The notes beneath the pieces are model-generated. The model searched no databases, was not told the DNA's origin, and saw only the letters and a program-made list of their open reading frames with translations. A stretch of 64,000 nt of DNA from an uncultured Odoribacter sp. GTDB lineage: Bacteria > Bacteroidota > Bacteroidia > Bacteroidales > Marinifilaceae. This document shows positions 35,490-45,200 of the stretch, piece by piece. Numbering within the stretch: the first letter of the stretch is position 1; each line of letters opens with the position of its first letter. The DNA is taken from assembly GCA_910578105.1 (NCBI GenBank), contig CAJTPD010000001.1, positions 529,367 to 593,366 of the forward strand. The letters are read 5' to 3'. A program made the position numbers and the translations under genes.

Positions 35490-37028
35490 CTAATTTTGGT
35501 TCCTATTCTCCGGATTTTCCAATATCTTCCAGGCTTTTCCCATCTGTTCAGCTATTTTATGGGACGTAACTCCCCGATACCCGTATTCCCTGACCAACAA
35601 ATCTCCGGACAGTCCATGTGCAAATACCCCGATTCTTGCCACATCCAGTAATTCCATACCATTAGCAGCCAATGCCAGCAATACTCCTGTCAATACATCA
35701 CCACAACCACCTTTGGCCATTCCGGGATTACCACTCATATTAAAATAAAGCTGTCCTTCCGGAGTTGCTATCACTGAATAAGCCCCTTTCAATATAATAT
35801 ACACATTATACCGACGTGCAAAAATGCTTAATTTATTTAACCTGTCAAAATCATTTGCACTTTTTCCTGCCAATCTTTCAAATTCTTTCATATGAGGAGT
35901 CAGCAAACACCCCCGGTGTAAATAGTCCAGCAATTCAGGATGCCCTGCCAGAATATTCAGAGCATCAGCATCAATAATTATCTTTTGTTTGCGTCGCAAT
36001 AACAATTCTTTCAACGCCGAAACTGTTTCGGGGGCGCATCCCAAAGCTGGTCCCACAGCCACAGCATCATATTCTCTGCTGCTTTTTTCCCCGGAAAAAC
36101 AAAACGACGATATATCCATATCCAACACCGCTTCGGGCACCGCAATCTGTACAATATCACTCCCACGTTGTGGTATATGACAATACAACAACCCGATACC
36201 GGAACATATTGCCGACCGGGCTGCCAAAATAGCCCCTCCCATCATCCCGTAGCTCCCGGCAATCAAAAGTCCACATCCATTGGTACCTTTGTGGTCAAAC
36301 TTTCCGGGCCGAGGCATTAAATCGGAAACCACCTCCGCTGTTGTATAATACCAATCAGTAGGAACAGACTCCATGACAACCGGATGCAAACCGATATCCA
36401 ACACGTACCACTCCCCCACATAACAAGCATTTTCCGGTAAGAAAAAAGACAACTTCGGAAATTGAAAAGTAAAAGTATAATCGGCACATACAATAGCCGA
36501 CCGGTCATTGACAGAATTGTCCTCTCCCATTAAACCCGAAGGAATATCCACCGCAACCACAATATTATTCAAACTATTAAGTTTCCTGATCACTTCCGCA
36601 ACTATTCCGGTTACCTTCCGGTTCAAACCGGAACCGAAAATAGCATCAATAATCACCGCATCTGTTTTTACTTCAAACTCTTCCGAGAAATGAACCGCAA
36701 AAATTTCTCCACCAGCCTCCTTCCACCGTAACGCATTTACCTCACAATCTGGTGTTACGGAAGCACCTGTTTTCAACTGCCAGACAACAACTTCTTTGCC
36801 CTGTTGTTTTAACATCCGGGCTATGGCATAACCATCTCCGCCATTGTTACCACACCCTGTCATTACTACAACAGAAGAAGCAGAAGCAAATTTTTTCAGA
36901 AAATATTCACACCAAACACGGCTGGCACGTTCCATCAACTCTATGGAGGTTATTGGCTCATGCTCAATCGTATATTTATCTATTTCCCGAATCTGAGCAG
37001 TCAAAAAAACTTTATTTAACTTTTTCAT
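35490..37028 (-). CDS. nnr: bifunctional NAD(P)HX epimerase/dehydratase
   Basis: This 512-residue fusion repairs hydrated NADH and NADPH. The N-terminal YjeF_N epimerase domain (about 1-215) contains VVMTGCGNNGGDGYAIAR, with FGSGLNRKVTG. The C-terminal ribokinase-fold dehydratase domain (about 225-505) has GSYGMMGGAILAARSA, LTPHMKEFERL and the nucleotide site NPGMAKGGCGDVLTG. Both domains are complete. It is divergent from the POT transporter gene. Confidence 0.95.
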   Translation of the reverse strand: MKKLNKVFLTAQIREIDKYTIEHEPITSIELMERASRVWCEYFLKKFASASSVVVMTGCGNNGGDGYAIARMLKQQGKEVVVWQLKTGASVTPDCEVNALRWKEAGGEIFAVHFSEEFEVKTDAVIIDAIFGSGLNRKVTGIVAEVIRKLNSLNNIVVAVDIPSGLMGEDNSVNDRSAIVCADYTFTFQFPKLSFFLPENACYVGEWYVLDIGLHPVVMESVPTDWYYTTAEVVSDLMPRPGKFDHKGTNGCGLLIAGSYGMMGGAILAARSAICSGIGLLYCHIPQRGSDIVQIAVPEAVLDMDISSFCFSGEKSSREYDAVAVGPALGCAPETVSALKELLLRRKQKIIIDADALNILAGHPELLDYLHRGCLLTPHMKEFERLAGKSANDFDRLNKLSIFARRYNVYIILKGAYSVIATPEGQLYFNMSGNPGMAKGGCGDVLTGVLLALAANGMELLDVARIGVFAHGLSGDLLVREYGYRGVTSHKIAEQMGKAWKILENPENRNQN

Positions 37029-37074
37029 AACATCAACACTATCCTTTTAAAGACGAAAAATACAGAAAATTTCT

Positions 37075-37082
37075 TACATTTG
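37075..37082 (+). promoter_or_regulatory. -7 box of the POT transporter gene
   Basis: TACATTTG matches TAnnTTTG and lies 43 bp before the ATG. Confidence 0.55.
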
Positions 37083-37125
37083 CTGCCGTGCATAAAATTA
37101 ATATTAACTAAAAATAATCAAATCT

Positions 37126-38814
37126 ATGTTTAAAAACCAACCCAAAGGATTGTATGCCCTGGCACTGGCCAACACAGGAGAACGCTTCGGGTACTACACA
37201 ATGCTTGCCATTTTTACTCTCTTTTTGCAAGCAAAATTTGGCTTCAGTTCAGTAGCAACATCCAACATCTTTGCTGGTTTCTTAGCCCTTGTATATTTCC
37301 TGCCCATTTTAGGAGGTATTCTTGCTGATAAATTCGGCTACGGAAAAATGGTAACAACCGGTATTATTGTCATGTTTGCGGGTTACACCTGCCTTGCAAT
37401 TCCAACCGGCGGCGACAGTTTTGGCATTGGAGCCATGTTCGGAGCACTCTTTTTGATTGCATTAGGCACAGGATTATTCAAAGGTAATCTTCAGGTAATG
37501 GTTGGTAATCTTTACGACGACCCTAAATATTCAGATAAACGCGATACAGCTTTCAGTTTATTTTACATGGCAATTAACATCGGTGCTCTTTTCGCTCCGA
37601 CCGCCGCTTCAAAAATTACCGAACACTTTATGGGCCAGGCTGGTCTGAAATATCAAGGTGATATACCTGCCCTTTGTCACGAATTCCTGGAAAAAGGACA
37701 GCAAATGGCAGCAGAGTCGCTTCACACACTGACCGAATTTGCTCAATCGCAAGCCACGGCATTTAATGGCGACCTGACAGCATTTGCAAATAAATATATC
37801 AACGAATTATCCCTTTCTTACCACTATGGTTTCGCAGTGGCTTGTTTTTCACTTATCGTCTCTATGCTCATCTATCAAGTATTCAAGAGAACATTCAAAC
37901 ATGCAGATGTTAACACAAAACAGGCTGCAGCAAGCGGCAACCAAGAAAACATTGTCGAGCTGACACCAGAGCAGACAAAATCACGTATCACAGCCCTAGT
38001 TCTGGTATTTGCAGTAGTTATTTTCTTCTGGATGGCATTCCACCAAAATGGTCTGACGCTGACATTCTTTGCCCGTGATTATACGGCCAGAACTGCAGCC
38101 GGTGCTTTAGGAATGAGCTTTAATGTATTCAATCTGGTATTCGTTATTACCTTAATATACAGTTTATTTTCACTGTTCCAATCCAAAGAAATCAAATCAC
38201 GCCTGATATCAGCTGCTGTAGCAATTCTTTCAGCAGGTATTCTGGTATACAAATACATGGCATTGCAACCCGGTTCATTTATTGAAGTCCTTCCCCAAAT
38301 GTTCCAGCAATTTAACCCTTTCTTTGTGGTTGCCCTCACTCCGGTATCCTTGGCTGTATTCGGAGCTTTAGCCAAACGCGGAAAAGAACCCTCTGCACCT
38401 CGCAAAATCGGCATCGGTATGCTTATCGCCGCTTTAGGATTTGCAGTAATGGCATTCGCTTCAATGGGACTCCCTACTCCTAATCCGGACGGAGCGACTG
38501 TCGTTGCAAGTAATTTACTGGTATCTCCTTCTGTATTGATCAACACTTATCTTGTATTGACATTCGCAGAATTATTCCTTTCACCGATGGGTATATCATT
38601 TGTATCAAAAGTTGCACCTCCTAAATACAAAGGGCTGATGATGGGTCTTTGGTTTGGGGCTACTGCAGTCGGAAACTATCTGGTATCTATTATCGGTATG
38701 TTATGGGGACATATGGAATTATGGGCATTGTGGTCCATCCTTATCGTTCTGTGTGTAATTTCAGCCCTGTTCATCTTTATGATGATGAAACGTCTGGAAA
38801 ATGCAACAAAATAA
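37126..38814 (+). CDS. POT/PTR2-family proton-dependent peptide transporter
   Basis: This 562-residue major-facilitator protein imports di- and tripeptides with protons. The N-terminal motif NTGERFGYYTMLAIFTLFLQ corresponds to the ExxER(F)xYY signature, but with Asn-Thr-Gly where the first Glu region is normally found. The PTR2 segment around FYMAINIGALFAPTAASKI is present. A hydrophilic insert of about 60 residues (about 185-245) splits the first half, as in Bacteroidetes members. It is followed by two hairpins. Confidence 0.92.
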   Translation: MFKNQPKGLYALALANTGERFGYYTMLAIFTLFLQAKFGFSSVATSNIFAGFLALVYFLPILGGILADKFGYGKMVTTGIIVMFAGYTCLAIPTGGDSFGIGAMFGALFLIALGTGLFKGNLQVMVGNLYDDPKYSDKRDTAFSLFYMAINIGALFAPTAASKITEHFMGQAGLKYQGDIPALCHEFLEKGQQMAAESLHTLTEFAQSQATAFNGDLTAFANKYINELSLSYHYGFAVACFSLIVSMLIYQVFKRTFKHADVNTKQAAASGNQENIVELTPEQTKSRITALVLVFAVVIFFWMAFHQNGLTLTFFARDYTARTAAGALGMSFNVFNLVFVITLIYSLFSLFQSKEIKSRLISAAVAILSAGILVYKYMALQPGSFIEVLPQMFQQFNPFFVVALTPVSLAVFGALAKRGKEPSAPRKIGIGMLIAALGFAVMAFASMGLPTPNPDGATVVASNLLVSPSVLINTYLVLTFAELFLSPMGISFVSKVAPPKYKGLMMGLWFGATAVGNYLVSIIGMLWGHMELWALWSILIVLCVISALFIFMMMKRLENATK

Positions 38815-38849
38815 AATACAGTCCGAAAACGGACATTAAATATCTAAAG

Positions 38850-38880
38850 AAAAGCCTGGCAAAAACCAGGCTTTTCTTTT
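38850..38880 (+). terminator. rho-independent terminator after the POT transporter gene
   Basis: AAAAGCCTGG (38850-38859) pairs with CCAGGCTTTT (38866-38875), followed by CTTTTT. A smaller hairpin GTCCG-AAAA-CGGAC lies just upstream at 38821-38834. Confidence 0.9.
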
Positions 38881-38985
38881 TCCCTGCATTTTACAGAAAG
38901 TATTTATGAATGCATAAAGGAACAATTCATTTCTATTTCAAACACAAACAGATAATCAAAAATATCAAAAAAAGCACAATTCAAC

Positions 38986-39016
38986 TTTGCTGGATTTAAA
39001 GAAAATATTACTTTTG
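38986..39016 (+). promoter_or_regulatory. promoter of the first tRNA-Gln
   Basis: TTTG (38986-38989), a 19-bp spacer and TACTTTTG (39009-39016) match the Bacteroidetes housekeeping promoter exactly. The tRNA starts 25 bp downstream. Confidence 0.75.
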
Positions 39017-39040
39017 CGACGTCAAAATAAAAGACATCAC

Positions 39041-39111
39041 TGTTCAATGGTGTAATGGCAGCACAACAGATTCTGGTCCTGTTAGTCCTGGTTCGAATCC
39101 AGGTTGAACAA
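39041..39111 (+). tRNA. tRNA-Gln (anticodon CTG), first copy
   Basis: The cloverleaf is complete: acceptor TGTTCAA/TTGAACA, D stem GTGT/GCAC, anticodon loop TTCTGGT with CTG at the anticodon, T arm CCTGG-TTCGAAT-CCAGG, and discriminator A. The anticodon stem has one A-C mismatch next to the loop. CCA is not encoded. Confidence 0.93.
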
Positions 39112-39139
39112 CAAATCTGAATTTAAATCGGATTTTTTT
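39112..39139 (+). terminator. terminator after the first tRNA-Gln
   Basis: AAATCTGA pairs with TCGGATTT (one G-T pair), followed by a run of T. The end of this run also supplies the -33 TTTG of the second tRNA promoter. Confidence 0.75.
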
Positions 39140-39168
39140 GTTGAAAATAAAAAATATATATACTTTTG
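39137..39168 (+). promoter_or_regulatory. promoter of the second tRNA-Gln
   Basis: TTTG (39137-39140), a 20-bp spacer and TACTTTTG (39161-39168) form a full Bacteroidetes promoter, duplicated from the first copy. Confidence 0.7.
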
Positions 39169-39191
39169 TGACGTCAAAACAAAGGCTCCAC

Positions 39192-39262
39192 TGTTCAATG
39201 GTGTAATGGCAGCACAACAGATTCTGGTCCTGTTAGTCCTGGTTCGAATCCAGGTTGAACAA
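39192..39262 (+). tRNA. tRNA-Gln (anticodon CTG), second copy
   Basis: This is identical over its 71 bases to the copy at 39041-39111. It is followed by the terminator AAATCCGA ... TCGGATTT plus a T run (39264-39291). Confidence 0.93.
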
Positions 39263-39263
39263 C

Positions 39264-39291
39264 AAATCCGAATTTTAAATCGGATTTTTTT
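39264..39291 (+). terminator. terminator after the second tRNA-Gln
   Basis: AAATCCGA pairs perfectly with TCGGATTT and seven T residues follow. Confidence 0.85.
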
Positions 39292-39631
39292 GTATCCCAA
39301 AAATTCATTCATTTTTCATTTCTTCAACTGGCAAAACTAAAAAATATATATCTGCTTTTTTCGTTTTCATTAAGCAGCGTAGACGGAAGTTTGTCCTAAT
39401 TCCCCTCATTCAGATAATTTTTCCTGATGTAAATGTTGCACCTAATTCTCTTTTGATAAACAAACGGGCAAAGAAGAAAATCGTTACAATTTTCCTCTCC
39501 CGGCTTTTCTGTAACGAAATTGTAACCGCATTTATTGAAAACAATTCCATCCCATCCTGAAAAGTCCAACGATTTAAGCCCGTAGCAACTGCCGGATTCG
39601 GATACTTTTTGCCGGGGTAAGTGGAAAAAGA

Positions 39632-39664
39632 AAAAGTCCCAAAGTATTAAACTTCAGGACTTTT
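39632..39664 (-). terminator. terminator downstream of the tRNA 3' fragment
   Basis: AAAAGTCC (39632-39639) pairs with GGACTTTT (39657-39664). On the minus strand the stem is followed by TTTTTCTTTTT-like sequence. Its place just after the tRNA 3' fragment fits the native terminator of the interrupted tRNA gene. Confidence 0.55.
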
Positions 39665-39687
39665 CTTGTTTTTTCATCTTCATCAAG

Positions 39688-39707
39688 CGGTGCGGACGGG
39701 ACTCGAA
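39688..39707 (-). other. candidate attachment-site scar: tRNA 3'-end fragment
   Basis: On the minus strand this reads TTCGAGTCCCGTCCGCACCG: a T-loop (TTCGAGT), the 3' T-stem strand, an acceptor 3' strand (CCGCACC) and discriminator G. The matching 5' T-stem (ACGGG) is not present upstream, so it is only the 3' part of a tRNA, the piece normally duplicated at the distal end of an element integrated by a tyrosine recombinase. The discriminator G is typical of tRNA-Ser, but the species cannot be fixed. Confidence 0.45.
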
Positions 39708-40003
39708 TACACTTCGTAATCCTTTCGCCACCAATATCTTAATCCGTTAAAATTTTTAAAGTCCAACGTTTAATACGTGCGCAGATTTCGCTATTTTACT
39801 CGGCTTTTTGTAGTAAGTCTAAGAACATGTACAAATATACTTGTTTTTCTTTATAAGAAGCAAATATTGCCTATAAATTAACTAAAATCATTTGAATCTC
39901 CAAGTGTCAATCTTTTCTTTAAGTCATAAATATCTTGGCATGAAGTCGTTAAGTGCCTAATTGGAAAAGTAAGACACAATTAAAAACAGTTAAGCAATCA
40001 TAT

Positions 40004-42202
40004 CTAATTGTTTTTCATAAATTCTTCCCAAGTAATTGGAAGATATTCTTTAGGAATTTTAATTAAGCTCTTCTTGCTTACTATATATGACGGATTGAAA
40101 CACCAATTATAAAAATGTGTAGCGGTAAAACAATTTATTATGACTGTGAGTATAGTTAAAATAATAGATATGGGCTTAAAATTCCACAAATCATTTATCG
40201 AATTAACAATTTCTTTATCAGCAGTCCTCCAAAAATAATATAAATATACTATTAGTATGAGTAGCACTATTAGGACAGGCCAAAAGACCCATTTTGCTTT
40301 ATTTTTTAATTTAGCTATTGCATTGTCAATAAATTCTTCTTTTTGTTGGTCCCGTCTTTCATTTTCTTCTTTCCACTTAGATTTAAGTTTAGCTTCGTAT
40401 TTATCTTTCTTTATGCTAAGTTTTTCATTTTCTATCTTTAAGGCTAAATCTTCTATTTTTATAGCTTTTTCACGCTGTTCTATTTCTAGTTCTCGCTCAT
40501 CAAGTCCTTGCATTCTTTCGTTATATTTCTGCTGCATCTTAGTCTGATTTCCTTGAATCTCTTTGATTTCACCATGAAGCATTTGAACCATATCCTCAAA
40601 CTTATGAACGCGACTCGCCTCTATTTGTTCCTGCTTCACAGATTCTTCCTTTACTTTGGCGGCAAAAGCAGCATCATCTCTGCGAGCTAAATTATTAAGT
40701 TCCTGAACATCATTTATTTGTCTGTTTACTATCCGTGTCGAGAGATTTATTACATCTTTATCTGTAATATTGTAATTTTTACGATATTTCTGAATATTTT
40801 CATCCAATTCCCTTATTATTCTAGCTTTTGGTAAAGATGAATTAAGTGTGTATGACAATAAAGAAGTAATCCCCATATTGGAGAGATCTCCGGTATCAAT
40901 TTTTATAGAAGGATTACTTAACCAAAGTATATTCAAAAGATTATCTACTTTAATTATTTCCGGTTGATGATCCTGAGAATTATATAAACTTAGATAATCT
41001 GAATCTTCGTAGTCATTGTCGTGAGTAATAGAATTGTTTACGAACCAGCAATTAACTTTTTCGAAATTTTTTATATATTTATTACCTCTCTTCTCTCTGA
41101 CATACACTAAAGCCGTAGCATCATGAAGTGCTGCTTTTTCAGAATTGCGATATTTCTTAAAGATAGAGTACTCTTTACTAAACTTTGCTTTGCCATACCA
41201 AGTTTGGGTATTAGGTATAATGTGAAAATCAAACTCATTAGTGAGCGTATTCTCAATATTATCAGAAATTCTCATTAAATCAGTTCCTGTTAGGTGTCGT
41301 CTATCGCAAGCATTATATATATCCTCTCTGTTAATATTCTTCGCAATAATAGCAGTGTTATAATTGTTTGCCTTATATGACAATAGAGCTTGTACTTCTT
41401 CTATAGTATCTTTCAGTACACTAAAAGAATATCCTAAATTTCTACTTATTTTAATCAGGGTATTACATGTATCTGTAGACTCTGGAGTATTAAGATCTAA
41501 TAGGCTTATGATAAAATTGGTATCCAATAACAGCTCAACGTTCATATTTACATTTGACGGTTGATAATCCAGATAACTTGATAGCATAGACCCCAAATAA
41601 ATATCTCTTATTTTATCATAAACTTCTGGAACTTGTTTAAGCATATCAATAAATTGTGCAACAATAATATTATGAGAGGACGTTTTCTTAGTATTATCCG
41701 TATTATTGGCCAAATAAAACGAAATATCTAAACGATTTTGTTCTATAAACTTAAATAAATCTACCTCATTACAATCATTGATTGTATTGTATACTTTACA
41801 GAAATTCTTATAGATCTGAACAACTTTACTAATATCATCTTTCCCTTTTTGTATCAGTTCGGAATAATCCTCGAAAATAAATTTCTCAATCCAGAAAGAT
41901 CCGTCATCAAAGATGCGCATATCTTCTCGATTACTCTTATCATTAACTTCAACGGCAATTGCCTTTAGAATATTATTTAGTACAGGTAAGGGAATGGCTA
42001 TAGAAAATTTTTGGTCTATTGCCTCAGCGATTTCACTGATGCTACGACCTCTTGTTGTTCCAGAGGGATAAAGTTCAGAAAGGGCATTCTTTACTATAGG
42101 AATAAATATATCTAACGGTCCATTAGCAAAGGTTGCTTTATCATAAATGTGTGCCAAAACACTATATGCGATAGCTCTGTTTTGAAAATTTATAGGATTC
42201 AT
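40004..42202 (-). CDS. PIN-like domain, coiled-coil, membrane-anchored protein
   Basis: I do not recognise this 732-residue protein as a named family. Residues about 50-110 look like a winged-helix region. From 223 a PIN-like nuclease domain is suggested by VELLLDTNFIISLL (Asp227), acidic TIEEV (Glu268/269) and ALHDATALVYV (Asp361). A long charged coiled coil runs from about 480 to 630, rich in Glu and Lys heptads. Two hydrophobic segments close to the C-terminus (WVFWPVLIVLLILIVYLYYF and ISIILTILTVIINCF) would anchor it in the inner membrane. It follows hsdR by 41 bp on the same strand and is A/T-rich, so it is probably the last gene of the restriction operon. Confidence 0.6.
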   Translation of the reverse strand: MNPINFQNRAIAYSVLAHIYDKATFANGPLDIFIPIVKNALSELYPSGTTRGRSISEIAEAIDQKFSIAIPLPVLNNILKAIAVEVNDKSNREDMRIFDDGSFWIEKFIFEDYSELIQKGKDDISKVVQIYKNFCKVYNTINDCNEVDLFKFIEQNRLDISFYLANNTDNTKKTSSHNIIVAQFIDMLKQVPEVYDKIRDIYLGSMLSSYLDYQPSNVNMNVELLLDTNFIISLLDLNTPESTDTCNTLIKISRNLGYSFSVLKDTIEEVQALLSYKANNYNTAIIAKNINREDIYNACDRRHLTGTDLMRISDNIENTLTNEFDFHIIPNTQTWYGKAKFSKEYSIFKKYRNSEKAALHDATALVYVREKRGNKYIKNFEKVNCWFVNNSITHDNDYEDSDYLSLYNSQDHQPEIIKVDNLLNILWLSNPSIKIDTGDLSNMGITSLLSYTLNSSLPKARIIRELDENIQKYRKNYNITDKDVINLSTRIVNRQINDVQELNNLARRDDAAFAAKVKEESVKQEQIEASRVHKFEDMVQMLHGEIKEIQGNQTKMQQKYNERMQGLDERELEIEQREKAIKIEDLALKIENEKLSIKKDKYEAKLKSKWKEENERRDQQKEEFIDNAIAKLKNKAKWVFWPVLIVLLILIVYLYYFWRTADKEIVNSINDLWNFKPISIILTILTVIINCFTATHFYNWCFNPSYIVSKKSLIKIPKEYLPITWEEFMKNN

Positions 42203-42243
42203 AATACATTATGAATAAAGTGTTTTTAATTTATTACTCCGTT

Positions 42244-45200
42244 CTATGCCGTAAGCCATCCGTAACCTTGTACTGCCATATCAATGAAGTGATTCATCAG
42301 CAGGTTTGTTTTGGTGGCAAATACTTCCCGGTCGTACGATTCCGGCAGGTCGTTATTTAAGGAGTCCTTAATGATGGTCATAACCTTTTGTTTAGGCTGT
42401 TCATCTTTGTACCAGTCCACGACCATTACATTATTCTTCTCCTCGGAAAGTTTCTTATACAGATTCTTAGCGGCTAACTTAACCTTCTGCTCTTCTTTCT
42501 GCGTCAGTTTGCGATCCTTGATAAGTAGGTCGAAGATTTCAAGCTCTTCTTCCGCCAAATCCATTTCGGTGGCACGATTCTGTTCGCGCTTCAGATCTTC
42601 TATGAGTTGAAGAAGTTTTTCGTAATAGTCTTCATTTTCACTACCACCGGCATTATACCGGTCGATGATGTTTTTGTACCGTTCGGAGAATACGATACGT
42701 GTACAATTCTTATTGATGAGTTGCTTTAAGGTAGCTTCAATATACTCACGCAAACTTTCTACCTCCAGTGCCTTATAAGGAGACTCACTTATAACTTTGC
42801 GTACCGCATCTACATCAAGTTTACTAAGGTCGATAACCTTACTTTTATATATTATACCATAATGGGCTTGCGGATCTTCTACCACATTAGCCGACACACT
42901 GTCATCAAGCGTATATGCCATTCTTGTCTTGGCACGATTTAGTTTCTCATCGTCTATCTGGTTGCAGAAAAGTCCATGTATATAACTTATCGGCGCAAAC
43001 TTATCGTTTATCCAGCCTCTTTCGAATATTTCCGGTTTACTGGCGTCATAAAGATTCATCAACAGGTTACTCAATACCTTGAACCGGTCTTTCCATTCGT
43101 CTTTTTCGAGAATCTTTACATACGCCAGTCGTAAAAGTTCAAGTTGGTCAAGCGTATTGGATTCTGCTATAATATCTTCTATGTTTATACTCAACTGCAT
43201 AAGGAACACTTCACATTCCGTAATACATTCATCTATATTTTGGATAAGTGTTTCAATATCTTTTGCCGGATATTCCGATCCATTATTATTGGACGCATAG
43301 TCATTCAATGCCCGCTGCATATACTTGAATACATTGACATAATCGACCACAATACCGCAACTCTTGCTGGGGTATACACGGTTTGCACGGGCTATCGCCT
43401 GCATCAGCGTGTGCCCCTTCATCGGTTTATCAAGATAGAGCGTGGAGAGCGACGGCACATCAAAGCCGGTCAGCCACATCGCGCATACGAATACAAGGCA
43501 CAATGGATTGTTCGGATCCTTAAAGCGGTCTTCTATATCCTTGCCGTCCGGCGTTATCTCACTCAGTTTCTTGCGGTGAAGTATAATATCAAGTCCATGT
43601 GCAGCGAATCTCTCTGTTTCATCGGCATCTTTGCTGATTACCACCGCCATTTCAACTTTATTCATATAGTCGAGCATTGTTGTGAGGCGGTCGCGTTCTT
43701 CCAGCGTCGTTGCATGGCTGCGTTCTTTGACAAGATTCTTTTTCTCCTCTGCCCAATATTTCTGTACTTTATCGTACATCTTTACCGTAGTGTACTTGTC
43801 TACACTAATGACCATTCCTTTACCGAGAAAACCGCGACGCGGAAAATGATGCGCAATGTCCTGTGCTATCTTATCCAGACGCTCGTCGCGTTTAATTACT
43901 TCCAGGATACGGGATGACGAGTTTTCAAGCAACTCTTTTTCACGATCATTCAGATTTTCATCCTCCACTATCTGGTCAATATCAGTATCGAGCCAATCAT
44001 TAGTAAGTCCGACCTCAGGGACTCGGCGGCTGTAGAACAAGGGTACAGTGCTACCATCTTCAATGGCCTGGGCAAAATTATATTCGGACACATAGTCGCC
44101 GAACCATTGGTTTGTCAGGCACTTGCTACCCAAAAGTGGTGTACCGGTAAATGCGATGTAATTGGCATTGGGCAGTCCCGTGTGCATATTTTCCGCTAAC
44201 TGCTTGTATTGCGTGCGATGCGCTTCATCTACAAGTACAAAGATGTCATTCCGTTCCGAGAGTATGGGATATTTCTTTGTCTTGTCATACTGGAACTTGT
44301 GAATAAGCGTGAATACCATCGGTTTGTTGCCCGATAGGAACTCTCGGAGTTGTGCGGCATTCTTAGGCTGGCACTCCTCCTTGTCCCCAATCACTTCTGA
44401 CCGCACGAAGGTCTTGTGTATCTGCGTGTCGAGGTCTTCACGGTCAGTAATCACCAAGAAAGTGAAGTTCCCGTGCAGTTTGCGCTTTACCTTGCGCACA
44501 AACATCACCATTGAATAGCTCTTGCCCGAACCTTGTGTATGCCAGAATACACCCAATTTCCCTTTCAGTTCTTCCCGATTCTCAACGCTCTTCATTAGAT
44601 TGTTGACTCCCAGATATTGGTGGTTTTTGGCAATAATCTTAATGCGTTTGTTGTCGAAGAAGATAAAATTCTCTATGTAATCAAGCAGTCGTTCTTTGCG
44701 GAAAAGACCGTCAATCAGGTTCGTGATGCTCAGACCGTGTTCCTCTATCTGTTTGCGGTCTACTTTCTCTTTCTCATCATCCACGCGCAACCACTCAAAG
44801 AAAAACTCATATCCGGCATTCCACGCCCCGATTTTCGTCTGCAAACCATTCGATAGAACACATATCTGGTTTATCGCAAATATGTTAGGAATGTCTGTTC
44901 GATATGAAACGAGATTTTTATTGTAAGATTCCTCAATCTTCACCGTTGAGTTCTTCAACTCTATAAATACCAACGGCAGACCATTGATAAAAAGTAATAC
45001 ATCCGGACGGCGGTAGCGGAACCGGCCTTTTATCCACATCTGATTGACGCAGTGGAAGTCGTTGTTCTTTGGATTGTTGAAATCAATCAGCTGTACAATA
45101 TCGAAATCTTCTCTATTTTGCTTGCGTGTCTTTACCTTGATGCCGTTGCGAATCTGGCTGTAGAACTTATAGTTCGTGTCCACCATATCCGTGCCGGTAT

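Larger units (their letters stand above)
39292..40003. other. gene-free 712-bp island boundary region
   Basis: No gene is visible here. The region holds a tRNA 3'-end fragment on the minus strand (39688-39707) with a terminator beyond it (39632-39664), a diverged second copy of the fragment plus flank near 39354-39385, an AAAGTCCAACG direct repeat (39561-39571 and 39758-39768), and interleaved GTTACAATTT/AAATTGTAAC arms (39483-39492 with 39517-39526). The mixture suggests repeated site-specific integration. Confidence 0.5.
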
